From Legionellales bacterium (GTDB lineage: Bacteria > Pseudomonadota > Gammaproteobacteria > Berkiellales > Berkiellaceae): a stretch of 60,686 bases of DNA. Both the position numbers and the translations under genes were made by a program. Each line of letters begins with the position of its first letter. The first letter of the stretch is position 1. The notes beneath the pieces are model-generated. The model saw nothing but the letters and a program-made list of their open reading frames with translations. It searched no databases and was not told where the DNA came from. Shown here piece by piece: positions 46,119-56,043 of the stretch. The stretch covers positions 1 through 60,686 of the forward strand of contig CANJMM010000005.1 of assembly GCA_947475765.1 (NCBI GenBank), given 5' to 3'.

Positions 46119-47475
46119 ATTTTCCTATTTTGCCCTCATTGTTGATGACGAGCCTGACATTGGTGAGTTAATTTCTTTGAGCTTAAAAAAAGAAAATATA
46201 CAATGCGATATTGCTTATTCTATTACAGAAGCCAAAACTAAATTAAAACAAAAAAACTATCATTTTTGTTTAAGTGATTTTAGATTACCCGATGGAACCG
46301 GTTTAGAATTAGTAGAACAGTTAAACTCTCATTTTCCGGCTATACCCATTGCGATTATTACGGCTCATGGGAACATGGGGGCAGCCATAGAAGCGCTTAA
46401 ATTAGGGGCTTTCGACTTTGTCTCTAAACCGATTGATCTCAACAAGTTACGTCAACTTTCTGTTGAGGCGCTTAAGCTTATTCCAGTTGACCATAAGAAT
46501 AAAAATAAGCATCCGGATCAGCACAAGGTCACTGAGTTTGACTCTATTGAAGAAACCCGTTTGGTCGGGTATTCAAGTGTTATTTGTGATTTAAAACAAA
46601 CTATGGTTAAGTTTTCTCGTACTCAAGCGCCTATTTATATTACAGGCCCTTCTGGCTGTGGCAAAGAGCTGGTTGCCAAAATTATTCATCAAAAAAGCGC
46701 AAGACATGCTGGGCCTTTTATTGCCCTTAACTGTGGCGCCATTCCAAGCGCCTTATTAGAATCTGAATTGTTTGGCCATAGTAAAGGCAGTTTTACCGGG
46801 GCCACTAAAAATAAAATAGGCTTATTTGAAGCCGCCAATGGTGGCACGCTTTTCTTAGATGAAATTGCAGAATTGCCATTAGAGATGCAGGTTAAACTCT
46901 TGCGTGCCATTCAAGAAAAATCTATTCGCCCTGTAGGGGAAATTCAAGAAGTGCCGATTGATGTCCGTTTTATTTCAGCAACACATCAAGATCTGAGTCA
47001 ATTAGTGCGTCAACAAAAATTTAGAGAAGATCTCTATTATCGACTCAATGTGATTCAATTAACCGTTCCTTCATTGCATCAACGCCAAGAAGACATTCCT
47101 GTCTTGTGCGATCATATTTTAACTGTGCTCTCACATAATAATCTATCGGTTAAACCTATTTTAACTCAAGATGCCCTTAATGCTTTATTGTGTTATGCTT
47201 TTCCAGGCAATGTCCGAGAATTAGAAAATATTTTAGAAAGAGCCTTTGCTCTGTCTAATCACCAATTTATCACCCTCTCCGACTTAGCCCTTGCTCCAGC
47301 AGAAAATAATCCTTACCCTACTGATAACTTAGAAGGCTTACTACAAACGCAGGCAAAAAATTCTATATTAGATGCCTTAAGACAAACACAGGGCAATAAA
47401 ACCAAAGCCGCTGAATTATTGGGCATGAGCTTTAGAACATTACGATACCGGATTAAAAAACTTGGATTATCATAA
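46105..47475 (+). CDS. pilR: Sigma-54-dependent response regulator PilR
   Basis: NtrC-family activator of pilin genes. The receiver has Asp58 in LSDFRLPDGTG, and AKPIDL-like SKPIDL has the conserved Lys. The AAA+ domain has Walker A GPSGCGKELVA (starting at residue 181), sigma-54-contact loop GSFTGA (228-233, variant of GAFTGA) and Walker B GGTLFLDEIAELP. The C-terminal Fis-type helix-turn-helix is NKTKAAELLGMSFRTLRYRIKKL. 456 residues. It overlaps fimT by 14 bp, which is unusually tight. Confidence 0.93.
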   Translation: MKKNEFSYFALIVDDEPDIGELISLSLKKENIQCDIAYSITEAKTKLKQKNYHFCLSDFRLPDGTGLELVEQLNSHFPAIPIAIITAHGNMGAAIEALKLGAFDFVSKPIDLNKLRQLSVEALKLIPVDHKNKNKHPDQHKVTEFDSIEETRLVGYSSVICDLKQTMVKFSRTQAPIYITGPSGCGKELVAKIIHQKSARHAGPFIALNCGAIPSALLESELFGHSKGSFTGATKNKIGLFEAANGGTLFLDEIAELPLEMQVKLLRAIQEKSIRPVGEIQEVPIDVRFISATHQDLSQLVRQQKFREDLYYRLNVIQLTVPSLHQRQEDIPVLCDHILTVLSHNNLSVKPILTQDALNALLCYAFPGNVRELENILERAFALSNHQFITLSDLALAPAENNPYPTDNLEGLLQTQAKNSILDALRQTQGNKTKAAELLGMSFRTLRYRIKKLGLS

Positions 47476-47917
47476 TCAAGCCTTTACTTTACTTGAGCTA
47501 TTAGTGACTTTAGTTATTTTTAGTTTATTATCTTTAACTGGATTATATTATTATCAAAGCCACAGGGCTAAAACTCAATTAGGCTTATTCGCTCGCCAAT
47601 TATATGCCGATTTAAGCTATGCTAAAGAACAAGCTTGGCTACAACAAGATATCATTACACTTTGCCCTATTCAGTCTAATTGGCACAATGGATATGACAT
47701 TCAGCTGAATACCACAAGGCTATTAATCCGAACCCCAGCCTATCCAAAAAAAATGCAAATCCAATCACATTTTGGATTAAATCATCCTTGTGTGTATTTT
47801 GAGCCAAATGGCCACATTGCTTTTAATGGTCATTTTTTATATACGCATTTAAATAACACGGCTCAGGCCAAAATTATTTTCACGCAATCTGGCAAAATGC
47901 ATTTAACCTTAAGCTAA
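47462..47917 (+). CDS. fimT: Type IV minor pilin FimT/GspH-like, atypical leader
   Basis: Pilin-like N-terminal helix FTLLELLVTLVIFSLLSLTGLYYY with Glu5. The only canonical start in this frame after an upstream stop is TTG at 47462, giving a leader of just MDYHNQA, with Ala instead of Gly at -1 and no Lys/Arg. The start overlaps pilR by 14 bp. The globular part has a Cys pair (ITLCPIQS; HPCVYFEP), matching FimT/GspH family layout. FimT proteins in relatives bind DNA for uptake, and here that is only an analogy. Confidence 0.8.
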   Translation: MDYHNQAFTLLELLVTLVIFSLLSLTGLYYYQSHRAKTQLGLFARQLYADLSYAKEQAWLQQDIITLCPIQSNWHNGYDIQLNTTRLLIRTPAYPKKMQIQSHFGLNHPCVYFEPNGHIAFNGHFLYTHLNNTAQAKIIFTQSGKMHLTLS

Positions 47918-47962
47918 AATTAACCTAAAATTAAGATAAATAAATTAGGAAAGCTTTCTCTC

Positions 47963-48478
47963 ATGGCAAAAAGACTAAAATATCTATTTTTCATACTGAT
48001 TTTTATACTGGTGTTAGCTGGTCTTGCTACATGGCAATTCCCTTGGGTTCAAGCACAATTAGGGCTAAGTACTGAAGAAGATAAAGCCCTTGCTTACAAA
48101 TCAGCCGAATTTGCGCTTAAAGAAGGTGAGCTTTGGTTAAGTCAACAAACTACAAGGCCTATTGCCGTAAAGCATTGTGACCATCCACCCTGTTTGGTTT
48201 GGCAAAGATCCAGCTTGCCCAAAAATCTATCTGATCAAAAAAACATCTGGTGGGAAACGCAGGGCCGACTCCCTCTCAAAAAAATGCCTACGGTGACAAC
48301 ACAACCTCGTTATGTGATTGAAGAAAAACAATTTGAGCCTCAAACGCTCGATCCAGATGACCTAAGTAAAGCACGAGGGTATGCTTATTATCGCCTTACT
48401 GCAAAAGGAAAAGGAAATAGCAAGTCAGGCGAATCACAGTCTATTTTGGAGTCGATTTATGCGATTAAATATAATTAA
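47963..48478 (+). CDS. pilX: PilX-like minor pilin assembly protein
   Basis: One N-terminal membrane segment (RLKYLFFILIFILVLAGLATW) followed by YKSAEFALKEGELWLSQQ, the conserved helix of PilX (usually AAEAALREGE). A Cys pair (KHCDHPPCLVW) is also typical. At 171 residues it matches PilX. The usual prepilin cleavage site is not recognisable (no Gly before a hydrophobic segment, no Glu5). It lies between fimT and pilY1, as expected, with pilV and pilW missing. Confidence 0.7.
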   Translation: MAKRLKYLFFILIFILVLAGLATWQFPWVQAQLGLSTEEDKALAYKSAEFALKEGELWLSQQTTRPIAVKHCDHPPCLVWQRSSLPKNLSDQKNIWWETQGRLPLKKMPTVTTQPRYVIEEKQFEPQTLDPDDLSKARGYAYYRLTAKGKGNSKSGESQSILESIYAIKYN

Positions 48479-48500
48479 ATAAAAATAAAAATAAAAATAA
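48478..48500. repeat. Hexamer aaataa-type repeat before pilY1
   Basis: Four aaaaat/aaataa units cover the pilX stop and the short gap before pilY1. The same class of A-rich microsatellite occurs at 34661-34709. Confidence 0.8.
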
Positions 48501-48513
48501 TTTTTAAGGCCAT

Positions 48514-51500
48514 ATGATGAAAAAAATAAATCTTGTTTGCTCTGTGACTTTAAGCACTTTTTTCTTATATTGTCCTATTGGATCAAGCCTAGGTAATTCG
48601 CTTGATTTTGAAGAAACGCCTTTATTTATAGGTCGTATAGTCGATCCCAGTGGTTTTATTTTACTCGATGATTCTGGTTCAATGGATTGGGAAATACTCA
48701 CCGGTCCCTATTGGGACCCCTGTGCTTATGATCCCAATTTATCCGAACAGTACCATGCTGCCCCCACTTGTGGAAGCCTGATAAACAACCAAGGGATGAT
48801 GAAAACATTTGCCAATAAAAGCTATCGTCATTTTAGCTATATCTATACAAACCAAGATAATTTATATCATGCTAATAATAGCTGTGATGCTTCAGAACAT
48901 AATGCCCTAGAAAATTGTGTGGAAAAAGGTTTATCTGATTGGCGCATGTTAAGTTCTAGCCTAAATTTTCTTTACTATAATCCCAATATACGCTATTTGC
49001 CTTGGGTTGGGCCATGTAAAAAAGACAATTCCATGTGCCAGCCAGCCTTATTTTCCTCGGTGCGATCTAATCCAAAAGAAGGCAGCATGGGTTTTGATTT
49101 AATTAAAGATTTGAGTAAAAATACACTGGCGAGCTATCATGTTTGGATAGATAATAAAGGCTTTGTTGCAGCCGATATGCGGCCATTAAAAAGCACTCAA
49201 CTGAATGTTACCCATACCCCTAATAACATAGTCGACTTATGGGACAGCCATCTTCAATTTATTTTCACTGAATCGAATACCGTCGAGATTATTCAACATG
49301 ATTACAGCCCTAATGAAAAAAGCATTGGGCTTACTGCCAAAAATATAGCCACTTTAAGCGATAAACAAGCTTGTTATAGTATTTTAGGCTTAAACGTATT
49401 AGCGCCTACTGATATTCGCCACCCTACTGCCCTCAATGGTCCTAGCTGCCAAACTATTTCGCAAGCACAACAAAATTTTGCCAACTGGTATCAATATCAT
49501 CGTAAACGCAATTATGTCGCAAAAAATGCCTTAGTGAATTTAATCAACAACCAACCGACCTTTCGATTTGGTTTCACTACTTTAACTCAATTCGATAAAA
49601 ATTTTATAGCCCCTCCTGCTGAAGCAGCTACTGAAGCATATGATTATAACCAGCATAATAAACAGCTTATCACTGAATTATTTGATCTCCCGTTAACCAA
49701 AAATAGCAGCCCAATAAGAATAGCATTAGACCAAGTCGGAAAATATTATTCAGGGGAATTATCTGGAAAAAATAATCCTATTACCAGTGCCTGTCAAAAA
49801 AATATTGCTTTAATCTTAACAGATGGCTATTGGAATGATCCCCAAGTGAATGTCAAAATTTGGGATACTGATAAAGATGGCATTCCCCTTACCCTTGCAG
49901 ATGTTGCTCGATACTACTATTTAAAAGATCTGAGTCCTTTAGCCAATTATGTGGCTACAGATGCTTTTGATACCGCCAGTTGGCAGCATTTATCTGTTTT
50001 TGGACTAAATTTTGGTCATACAGGAAAATTAGTGGATACCGATGGAGATGGCTGGCCTAACCCTCCACTCAAAGAAAATAGCGATTGGGGTAATCCTAAT
50101 TTTAGCTTTGCTGAAAAAATGGATGATTTATGGCATGCGGCCTATAACAGCAAAGGGGCTTATGAATCTATTTTTAACGAAAAAGCACTTACTCAAAAAT
50201 TAAATCGTTTTCTCATGACCGCTAAAAATCATCATAGTAGTGCAAGCGCCCCTGCCTTGAGTACCTCTAAAATAAATGAACGCCCTAATGCTTATTTTGC
50301 CTATTTTAATAGCCTAAATTGGACTGGCGACTTGTCCAGTTATGCTATCACGAATGAGCCTAATGCAGATCTTAGCCCTCAGTGGCAGGCTAAAATTAAA
50401 AATCATGCTGACAGGGTTATTATCACTAAAGGTTGGCGTCAAAACGACAACGGTGTCCCTTTTAGATGGCCTCATGATTTTATCGAAATCAAAAAACAAA
50501 ATAAACTTTCCCCTCAAGCTTTATTATTATTAAATCAAGCCCCCCATGAAGCAGAGGCTGCTCATCTTTATGGCGAGAAATTAATTAATTATTTAAGAGG
50601 AGACAAAACCCAAGAAGCCTCTACTTTCAGAAAAAGAACGGGCTTATTAGGTGACATGATTCATTCCCCACCTGTTTATGTCGATAGTCCCCTCAGAAAC
50701 TATCCGGATACACTGGAAGCCAAGCCCTATACCCAATTTAAAAAACAATATGCCTCCCGTATGCCGATGGTTTATGTTGGTGCCAATGATGGTATGTTAC
50801 ACGGATTTGAGGCTAAGACAGGAGAAGAAAAATTAGCCTATGTCCCTGGCATGAGCGATATTTTCAAGAATTTGCCTTCCCTGAGTGTCAGTCCTTATTT
50901 ACATCATTATTTTGTAGATGGGCCCTTAACCGAAGTAGATGCCTATATTCAGAATCAATGGCAAACACTCTTAATAGGCACCGCAAGACAAGGGGGGAAA
51001 GGGGTTTTTGCGCTAAATATCACCGATCCGAATGCTTTTTTAGAAAAAAATGCCGATTCAATCTTACTATGGGAGTTTACTGAAAAAGATGACCCAGGTG
51101 TTGGGTATCTGTTTAATGCCCCGCATGTCACTAAATTAAGATATGCTGGCAATCAACATAAATGGGCAGTTATATTTGGTAATGGCTATCAAACAAGTGA
51201 GACGGCTTTATATATTTTATTTATTGAAATGGGATTAGATGGCACCTGGACAGTTGACACCGATTATTTAAAAATTCCTGTCCAAAGAAATGAAAATCAA
51301 AAAATAGCCGGCATCAGCAGTATTTACCCTGTCGACATCGATGGCGATTACATTACTGACTATGTTTATGGCGCTGATTTAAATGGTCATATTTGGAAAT
51401 TTGATTTAACAGATGCTATTCCTAAAAATTGGGGAAATAAAGTTACCCACTTTTTTAGCGCTTCTTTTGCCACCTCTGGCGATCAGCCCATTAGTGCGCC

Positions 51501-52227
51501 CTTGGTCGTCACTTCTCATCCCCTAGGCAAAGAGAAAGGCGTGATGATTTATTTTGGCACAGGTAAATATTTAGAATCAGGCGATACTACTGTTGCAAGC
51601 GCAATGACGCAATCTTTTTATGGATTATGGGATAAACTTGATGGCAGTGTCCCCACAAAAAATGATTTATTAAAACAAAGTATTTTAAATGAAATTGCTA
51701 AAAACCAAAAAGTACTGAGGCAAGTGTCACATTCAGACATAAACTGGGTTGCGCCAAAACAAATTGGCGAAATAAAACAACATTTAGGTTGGTATTTAGA
51801 CTTTTTTGTCAGTGGTCGACAAACCAATCAAGGTGAAAAGATGATTACTCAGCCACTGGTTCAGAATGGAAAAATTATCTTCACTACACTGATACCTAAT
51901 GAAAATCCATGTGATTTTGGTGGGCAAAGCTGGTTAATGACGCTCAATGCTGAAAATGGCGGTGCCTTAAGTGACTTCAGTTTTGATCTCAATGAAGATA
52001 TGAAATTTGATGAGCAAGATAGCATCACGGTAGATAATCAAGGAAACAAAGCCATTCCTGCTGGCTTGCTTTCTACAGTTGGCATACTCCCTACCCCAAC
52101 CCTAATTTCCTCAGAAGATAAAAATAAAACCATGATATTATTAAACGGTAACACAGGTATAACCTCTGTTTTACAAAAAACAGGCTCTTTAGGCATAGGT
52201 CGTCAACAAATTAAAATCATTAAGTAA
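48514..52227 (+). CDS. pilY1: PilY1, type IV pilus tip-associated adhesin/assembly protein
   Basis: Signal peptide (residues 1-27). The N-terminal von Willebrand A-like region has MIDAS-type DDSGSMD (52-58), with NIALILTDGYWNDP later. The C-terminal PilY1 beta-propeller (from about 690) has a calcium-binding loop DIDGDYITD near 941. At 1237 residues it is full length. It is thought to sit at the pilus tip with minor pilins and to act in adhesion and surface sensing. It follows pilX after an A-rich repeat, and a pilY2-like gene starts 8 bp after its stop. Confidence 0.93.
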   Translation: MMKKINLVCSVTLSTFFLYCPIGSSLGNSLDFEETPLFIGRIVDPSGFILLDDSGSMDWEILTGPYWDPCAYDPNLSEQYHAAPTCGSLINNQGMMKTFANKSYRHFSYIYTNQDNLYHANNSCDASEHNALENCVEKGLSDWRMLSSSLNFLYYNPNIRYLPWVGPCKKDNSMCQPALFSSVRSNPKEGSMGFDLIKDLSKNTLASYHVWIDNKGFVAADMRPLKSTQLNVTHTPNNIVDLWDSHLQFIFTESNTVEIIQHDYSPNEKSIGLTAKNIATLSDKQACYSILGLNVLAPTDIRHPTALNGPSCQTISQAQQNFANWYQYHRKRNYVAKNALVNLINNQPTFRFGFTTLTQFDKNFIAPPAEAATEAYDYNQHNKQLITELFDLPLTKNSSPIRIALDQVGKYYSGELSGKNNPITSACQKNIALILTDGYWNDPQVNVKIWDTDKDGIPLTLADVARYYYLKDLSPLANYVATDAFDTASWQHLSVFGLNFGHTGKLVDTDGDGWPNPPLKENSDWGNPNFSFAEKMDDLWHAAYNSKGAYESIFNEKALTQKLNRFLMTAKNHHSSASAPALSTSKINERPNAYFAYFNSLNWTGDLSSYAITNEPNADLSPQWQAKIKNHADRVIITKGWRQNDNGVPFRWPHDFIEIKKQNKLSPQALLLLNQAPHEAEAAHLYGEKLINYLRGDKTQEASTFRKRTGLLGDMIHSPPVYVDSPLRNYPDTLEAKPYTQFKKQYASRMPMVYVGANDGMLHGFEAKTGEEKLAYVPGMSDIFKNLPSLSVSPYLHHYFVDGPLTEVDAYIQNQWQTLLIGTARQGGKGVFALNITDPNAFLEKNADSILLWEFTEKDDPGVGYLFNAPHVTKLRYAGNQHKWAVIFGNGYQTSETALYILFIEMGLDGTWTVDTDYLKIPVQRNENQKIAGISSIYPVDIDGDYITDYVYGADLNGHIWKFDLTDAIPKNWGNKVTHFFSASFATSGDQPISAPLVVTSHPLGKEKGVMIYFGTGKYLESGDTTVASAMTQSFYGLWDKLDGSVPTKNDLLKQSILNEIAKNQKVLRQVSHSDINWVAPKQIGEIKQHLGWYLDFFVSGRQTNQGEKMITQPLVQNGKIIFTTLIPNENPCDFGGQSWLMTLNAENGGALSDFSFDLNEDMKFDEQDSITVDNQGNKAIPAGLLSTVGILPTPTLISSEDKNKTMILLNGNTGITSVLQKTGSLGIGRQQIKIIK

Positions 52228-52234
52228 AAAACAC

Positions 52235-52552
52235 ATGAAAAAATTCATACTTTTGTTATTTTGTGTCTTATTAAATAGTACTAATCTGCTTGCAAGAGAT
52301 CTCACCTTAAGCCAAAAAGGCATTATTGAAAAAGTGAGCCTGGAAGATCAAACGATTAACTTAGTGGGGGGTATTTACAAACTATCACCAGAAATCAGAG
52401 TGCTCACTAAAAATAATCAATTGCTTTCGGTTTCTGGCTTAACTAAAGGCTATGTAATCGAATTTATTGTAAACCCTAAAGAACTTGAAAAAAAAACCAT
52501 TACTCAAATTAAAATATTATCTGATGTACCAGAAGCCTTTATTAATCATTAA
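52235..52552 (+). CDS. Small secreted protein, PilY2-like
   Basis: 105 residues with a signal peptide (FILLLFCVLLNSTNLLA) and a small beta-rich body (GIIEKVSLEDQTINLVGGIYKLSPEIRV). Position directly after pilY1 and size match PilY2 of Pseudomonas, a poorly conserved periplasmic protein of the pilus cluster. It overlaps the start of pilE by 29 bp. Confidence 0.6.
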   Translation: MKKFILLLFCVLLNSTNLLARDLTLSQKGIIEKVSLEDQTINLVGGIYKLSPEIRVLTKNNQLLSVSGLTKGYVIEFIVNPKELEKKTITQIKILSDVPEAFINH

Positions 52553-52928
52553 AAAAAATCATACTTTAAAAGGCCTGACCCTAATAGAACTCCTGATGAC
52601 AGTTTGTGTGATAGGTATTTTAGCTGCGATCGCCTATCCTAGCTATCAAAGCCAATTATATAAAATCAGACGTTCTGAAGGCCAGCAAGCCTTATTATTA
52701 TTAGCCAACGATCTAGAAATAAATTATCTCCACAATAAGCTTGAGCAAACACATGCTAAGCTAGAAACCGAATATTACTATCTGAATATTGCCTTATCAG
52801 AATCAGACCATACTTATATTCTAAGTGCCACTCCTAAGGCTGATACGGCTCAGAAAAATGATCCTTGTGGGACCTTATCTTTTACAGACAAGCAAGTCAT
52901 GGGGCCGCACATCGCCTGTTGGGAATAA
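52524..52928 (+). CDS. pilE: Type IV minor pilin PilE
   Basis: Prepilin with leader ending KG and mature LTLIELLMTVCVIGILAAIAYPSYQ, keeping Glu5 and the AAIAYPSY turn. ATG at 52524 gives a 17-residue leader rich in Lys. An in-frame TTG at 52485 would add 13 residues without need. Cysteines DPCGTLSF and IACWE form the C-terminal disulfide loop typical of PilE. 134 residues. Last gene of the pilus cluster, converging on the SNF2 gene with 5 bp between. Confidence 0.85.
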   Translation: MYQKPLLIIKKNHTLKGLTLIELLMTVCVIGILAAIAYPSYQSQLYKIRRSEGQQALLLLANDLEINYLHNKLEQTHAKLETEYYYLNIALSESDHTYILSATPKADTAQKNDPCGTLSFTDKQVMGPHIACWE

Positions 52929-52933
52929 ATGGC

Positions 52934-55927
52934 TTAGGCCAATGGTTCAAATAAATAAGCCAAATCTTTAGCCGACATTTTAAGATTTTTATGTTCCCCT
53001 GAGGTAAATAAGCCTTTTGACAATTGTCTTTTATTTTCTTGCATTTGCAAAATCTTTTCTTCCACTGTGCCTTTACAAACTAACTTGTAAACAAATACTG
53101 GTTTCGTTTGCCCAATACGATGTGCCCTATCTGTGGCTTGAGATTCTGCCGCAGGATTCCACCAAGGATCATAATGAATCACCGTATCTGCTGCCGTGAG
53201 ATTAAGGCCTACGCCGCCTGCTTTTAAGCTAATAAGCATCACCACCGCATCGCCTTCTTGAAATTGATTAACTGGCGTAACCCTATCTCGAGTTTGCCCC
53301 GTTAACATCACATAATTTATTTTTCTATCTATTAAATCTTGCTCTAATATATTCAACATAGAGGCAAAGCTAGAAAATAATAAAATTTTCCGCCCTTCTT
53401 CTATTAGCGTATCTAGCATTTCTAATAAAAACTCTCGCTTTGCCGATTGGTTCATTTTTTTTGCTTTTTCTAAAGGCAATAATTTTGGATCATTACAGGT
53501 TTGCCTTAATTTTAACAAGGCATCTAAAATCACAATTTGGCTTCCCGCAAATCCTTTTTTTTGAACGGCATTTTGCACTTTTTCTTGCATGGCAAGCCGA
53601 ATGCCTTCATAAAGATCCAACTGAGCACCTTTAAGTTCAATGCTGTGAATGATTTCGGTTTTGGCTGGCAGCTCTGTTGCCACCTCTTCTTTTGTACGCC
53701 TCAGCATAAATGGCCGAATACGTTGTGCAAGGCTTTTTTGACGGGTTAAATCACCCTCTTTTTCGATGGGATCTCTGAATAATTTTTTAAATTTTTTATC
53801 TTCACCTAATAAACCCGGTGCCGTAAAATTAAACAAGGCCCATAACTCACCTAAATGATTTTCCATTGGCGTACCGGTCATACACAAAGTATGGTGAGAT
53901 TTAATTTCTAATAACTCTTGATAACACTTTGTTTTTGGGTTTTTAATATACTGTGCTTCATCTAAAATCAAATAGTGAAATTGCTGTTTAAGCAGAATAT
54001 CTTTATCTCTTACAATCAAAGGATAGGTGCTTAAAACCACATCTGCATGTTTTACCTGATCAAAGTCAAGCTGTCTTTTATGGCCCTGTAAAATTAACAT
54101 ATTTAAATCGGGTGTAAATCGTTGTCCTTCTTTATACCAGTTGGCCATTAAGCTTGTTGGCGCAATAATTAAATTAGGATGTGTCTGACGACCTGCCTCT
54201 TTTTCAGCCAACAAATGGGTTAAAACCTGAATGGTTTTACCCAAGCCCATGTCATCGGCTAATATTCCCCCTAATTGAAATTCTCTTAGGAAATTTAACC
54301 AATCTATGCCTTCTTTTTGATAAGTTCTTAATGTTCCCTTCAAATTTTTAGGCACCACACAAGGCTGAATGCCTTTAAAATCAATTAATTTTTCGCCTAA
54401 TTGCTGTAATTTTTGATCGCCCATCCATCGTGCTTTTAAGGCTTGTTGCAAACCTAATAATTGCGCAGATTGGAAATAATCTACTTTCATTTTTCCATTG
54501 GCGGTCAACTTACTATCGTAAAGTTCTACTAAAACAAACAAAATATTTTTGATTCGCTTAGCTTCAACCGCCACATATCGCTTATCTGGTAGCTCTAAAT
54601 AAAATTGATGATCATCTGGCAATTTATCAAGATTATCTGCATTTAACATATTTTGATTCTGTGAAATCAACTTAACCAATAAAGGCAAGATATTGATTTT
54701 TTTGCCCTCAATTAATATCCCCAGCTCAAATCCAAACCAATCGTATTGTGTTTTATCTTCTACTTCTGTGTACCATTCTTCTTCTTCCACACAATTAAAA
54801 GGAAAGTTTTCTTCTATCTCAATTATCCAGTTTTGTTCTCGTAAAATAGGCAAATCTTTGACCACAAAAGGCAAGCCAATCACAAAAACCCCTGATGAGA
54901 TAACAGGTTCTACCACCTTCATCTGTCTTATCACAGAAAGAAACTCGGTTTCTTTTAATAAATCGCGTTCTATGCTTAACATAGTGCTATCTGAAACATA
55001 AGTATTGATGATGGTTTTATTGTTTTTTAACTCAATATTTTTTTCTATATCGTCATATTTAAAGCTTATAATAGCAAGCGCTTCATCATCAGAAAAAATC
55101 CTTTTTTTATCTGGGGTTAATCTTAAACAAGGCGTAGGCGTGCCTTTTTTAGATTCAATCTTAATATTTTTTGGCGGGGGTAATATCGCCACCGTTTCAT
55201 GCAACAATTTAGCTTCTTCATAACTCAAAGCCGGACTTGCTATAAAATGCGCTGCCATGTCCAGATCAAACTCTGTGACCAACAGTCCTAAGGCTGCTGT
55301 CTTATTGCCCTCTAATTGATCTATTTCTAAATAATATAAAGGCCGCGTCCCCAAAACAACACGATCCACACCATCACTTGGCTTACAGATTAACTTTTGC
55401 GTGCCATTTCCATTGCCCAAAAACTCCCATGAAAATTCTCCCTTAAGCGCTTCTGCCAAATAAACTCTAGGTCCAGATTGCTCTTCCCAGTAACATCGAT
55501 TTGTTTTTAAAATACGCTCTAAAATATCTTGAGCCATCTGGCCTGTAATGAAATAATGGGATCCAAAAAAATAATGTCTATTAAAAATTCCTGCTGTTTT
55601 TTCCATTACTTCTAGATTATGGGTAATAAACCTATCTTCTTCCGTTAAGACTGCCTGGTGAGATTGGCGGGTAGAAGAAAACTGTTTACTTGCACCATAT
55701 CCCCCTTTTTTAAGCAAATAAGACACAACCAGCTCAACCTCAAAGGTTTTAACATGATAATTTTCAACTACCCTTAAAATATAAACTAACTCTTCTTTTT
55801 TAGATCTTGGGGGAACCGAAACAACGGTATTCTCTTTTTGTATTTTCTTTAAAGAAGATAACCAATGAGCGGCAACAGCGCTTAAGGTAGGAAGGAAAAT
55901 AGGCGGTTTATCACTCACAGGCACCAT
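52934..55927 (-). CDS. SNF2-family DNA helicase/ATPase
   Basis: SF2 Swi2/Snf2 translocase. The N-terminal half (1-500) is a poorly conserved region of the kind seen in bacterial SNF2 proteins. The helicase core begins with GGILADDMGLGKTIQVL (Walker A about 557), DEAQ box, and MTGTPMENHLGELW. Motifs V-VI are LISLKAGGVGLNLTAAD and DPWWNPAAESQATDRAHRIGQ. Bacterial members are linked to transcription recycling or DNA repair, and the specific role is not readable. It is 997 residues if started at the ATG at 55927 (GTG at 55930 also possible). Divergent from the ABC genes. Confidence 0.92.
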   Translation of the reverse strand: MVPVSDKPPIFLPTLSAVAAHWLSSLKKIQKENTVVSVPPRSKKEELVYILRVVENYHVKTFEVELVVSYLLKKGGYGASKQFSSTRQSHQAVLTEEDRFITHNLEVMEKTAGIFNRHYFFGSHYFITGQMAQDILERILKTNRCYWEEQSGPRVYLAEALKGEFSWEFLGNGNGTQKLICKPSDGVDRVVLGTRPLYYLEIDQLEGNKTAALGLLVTEFDLDMAAHFIASPALSYEEAKLLHETVAILPPPKNIKIESKKGTPTPCLRLTPDKKRIFSDDEALAIISFKYDDIEKNIELKNNKTIINTYVSDSTMLSIERDLLKETEFLSVIRQMKVVEPVISSGVFVIGLPFVVKDLPILREQNWIIEIEENFPFNCVEEEEWYTEVEDKTQYDWFGFELGILIEGKKINILPLLVKLISQNQNMLNADNLDKLPDDHQFYLELPDKRYVAVEAKRIKNILFVLVELYDSKLTANGKMKVDYFQSAQLLGLQQALKARWMGDQKLQQLGEKLIDFKGIQPCVVPKNLKGTLRTYQKEGIDWLNFLREFQLGGILADDMGLGKTIQVLTHLLAEKEAGRQTHPNLIIAPTSLMANWYKEGQRFTPDLNMLILQGHKRQLDFDQVKHADVVLSTYPLIVRDKDILLKQQFHYLILDEAQYIKNPKTKCYQELLEIKSHHTLCMTGTPMENHLGELWALFNFTAPGLLGEDKKFKKLFRDPIEKEGDLTRQKSLAQRIRPFMLRRTKEEVATELPAKTEIIHSIELKGAQLDLYEGIRLAMQEKVQNAVQKKGFAGSQIVILDALLKLRQTCNDPKLLPLEKAKKMNQSAKREFLLEMLDTLIEEGRKILLFSSFASMLNILEQDLIDRKINYVMLTGQTRDRVTPVNQFQEGDAVVMLISLKAGGVGLNLTAADTVIHYDPWWNPAAESQATDRAHRIGQTKPVFVYKLVCKGTVEEKILQMQENKRQLSKGLFTSGEHKNLKMSAKDLAYLFEPLA

Positions 55928-56043
55928 CACTATAAAAATAAATAAATAAAATAAAGCCGTCTATATTATCAGATCTATATCAAAAAAAATACAAAAATTT
56001 AAGCCTTTTGGCTGACTTTTGTTTTTTCTGTTTTGTATATATA

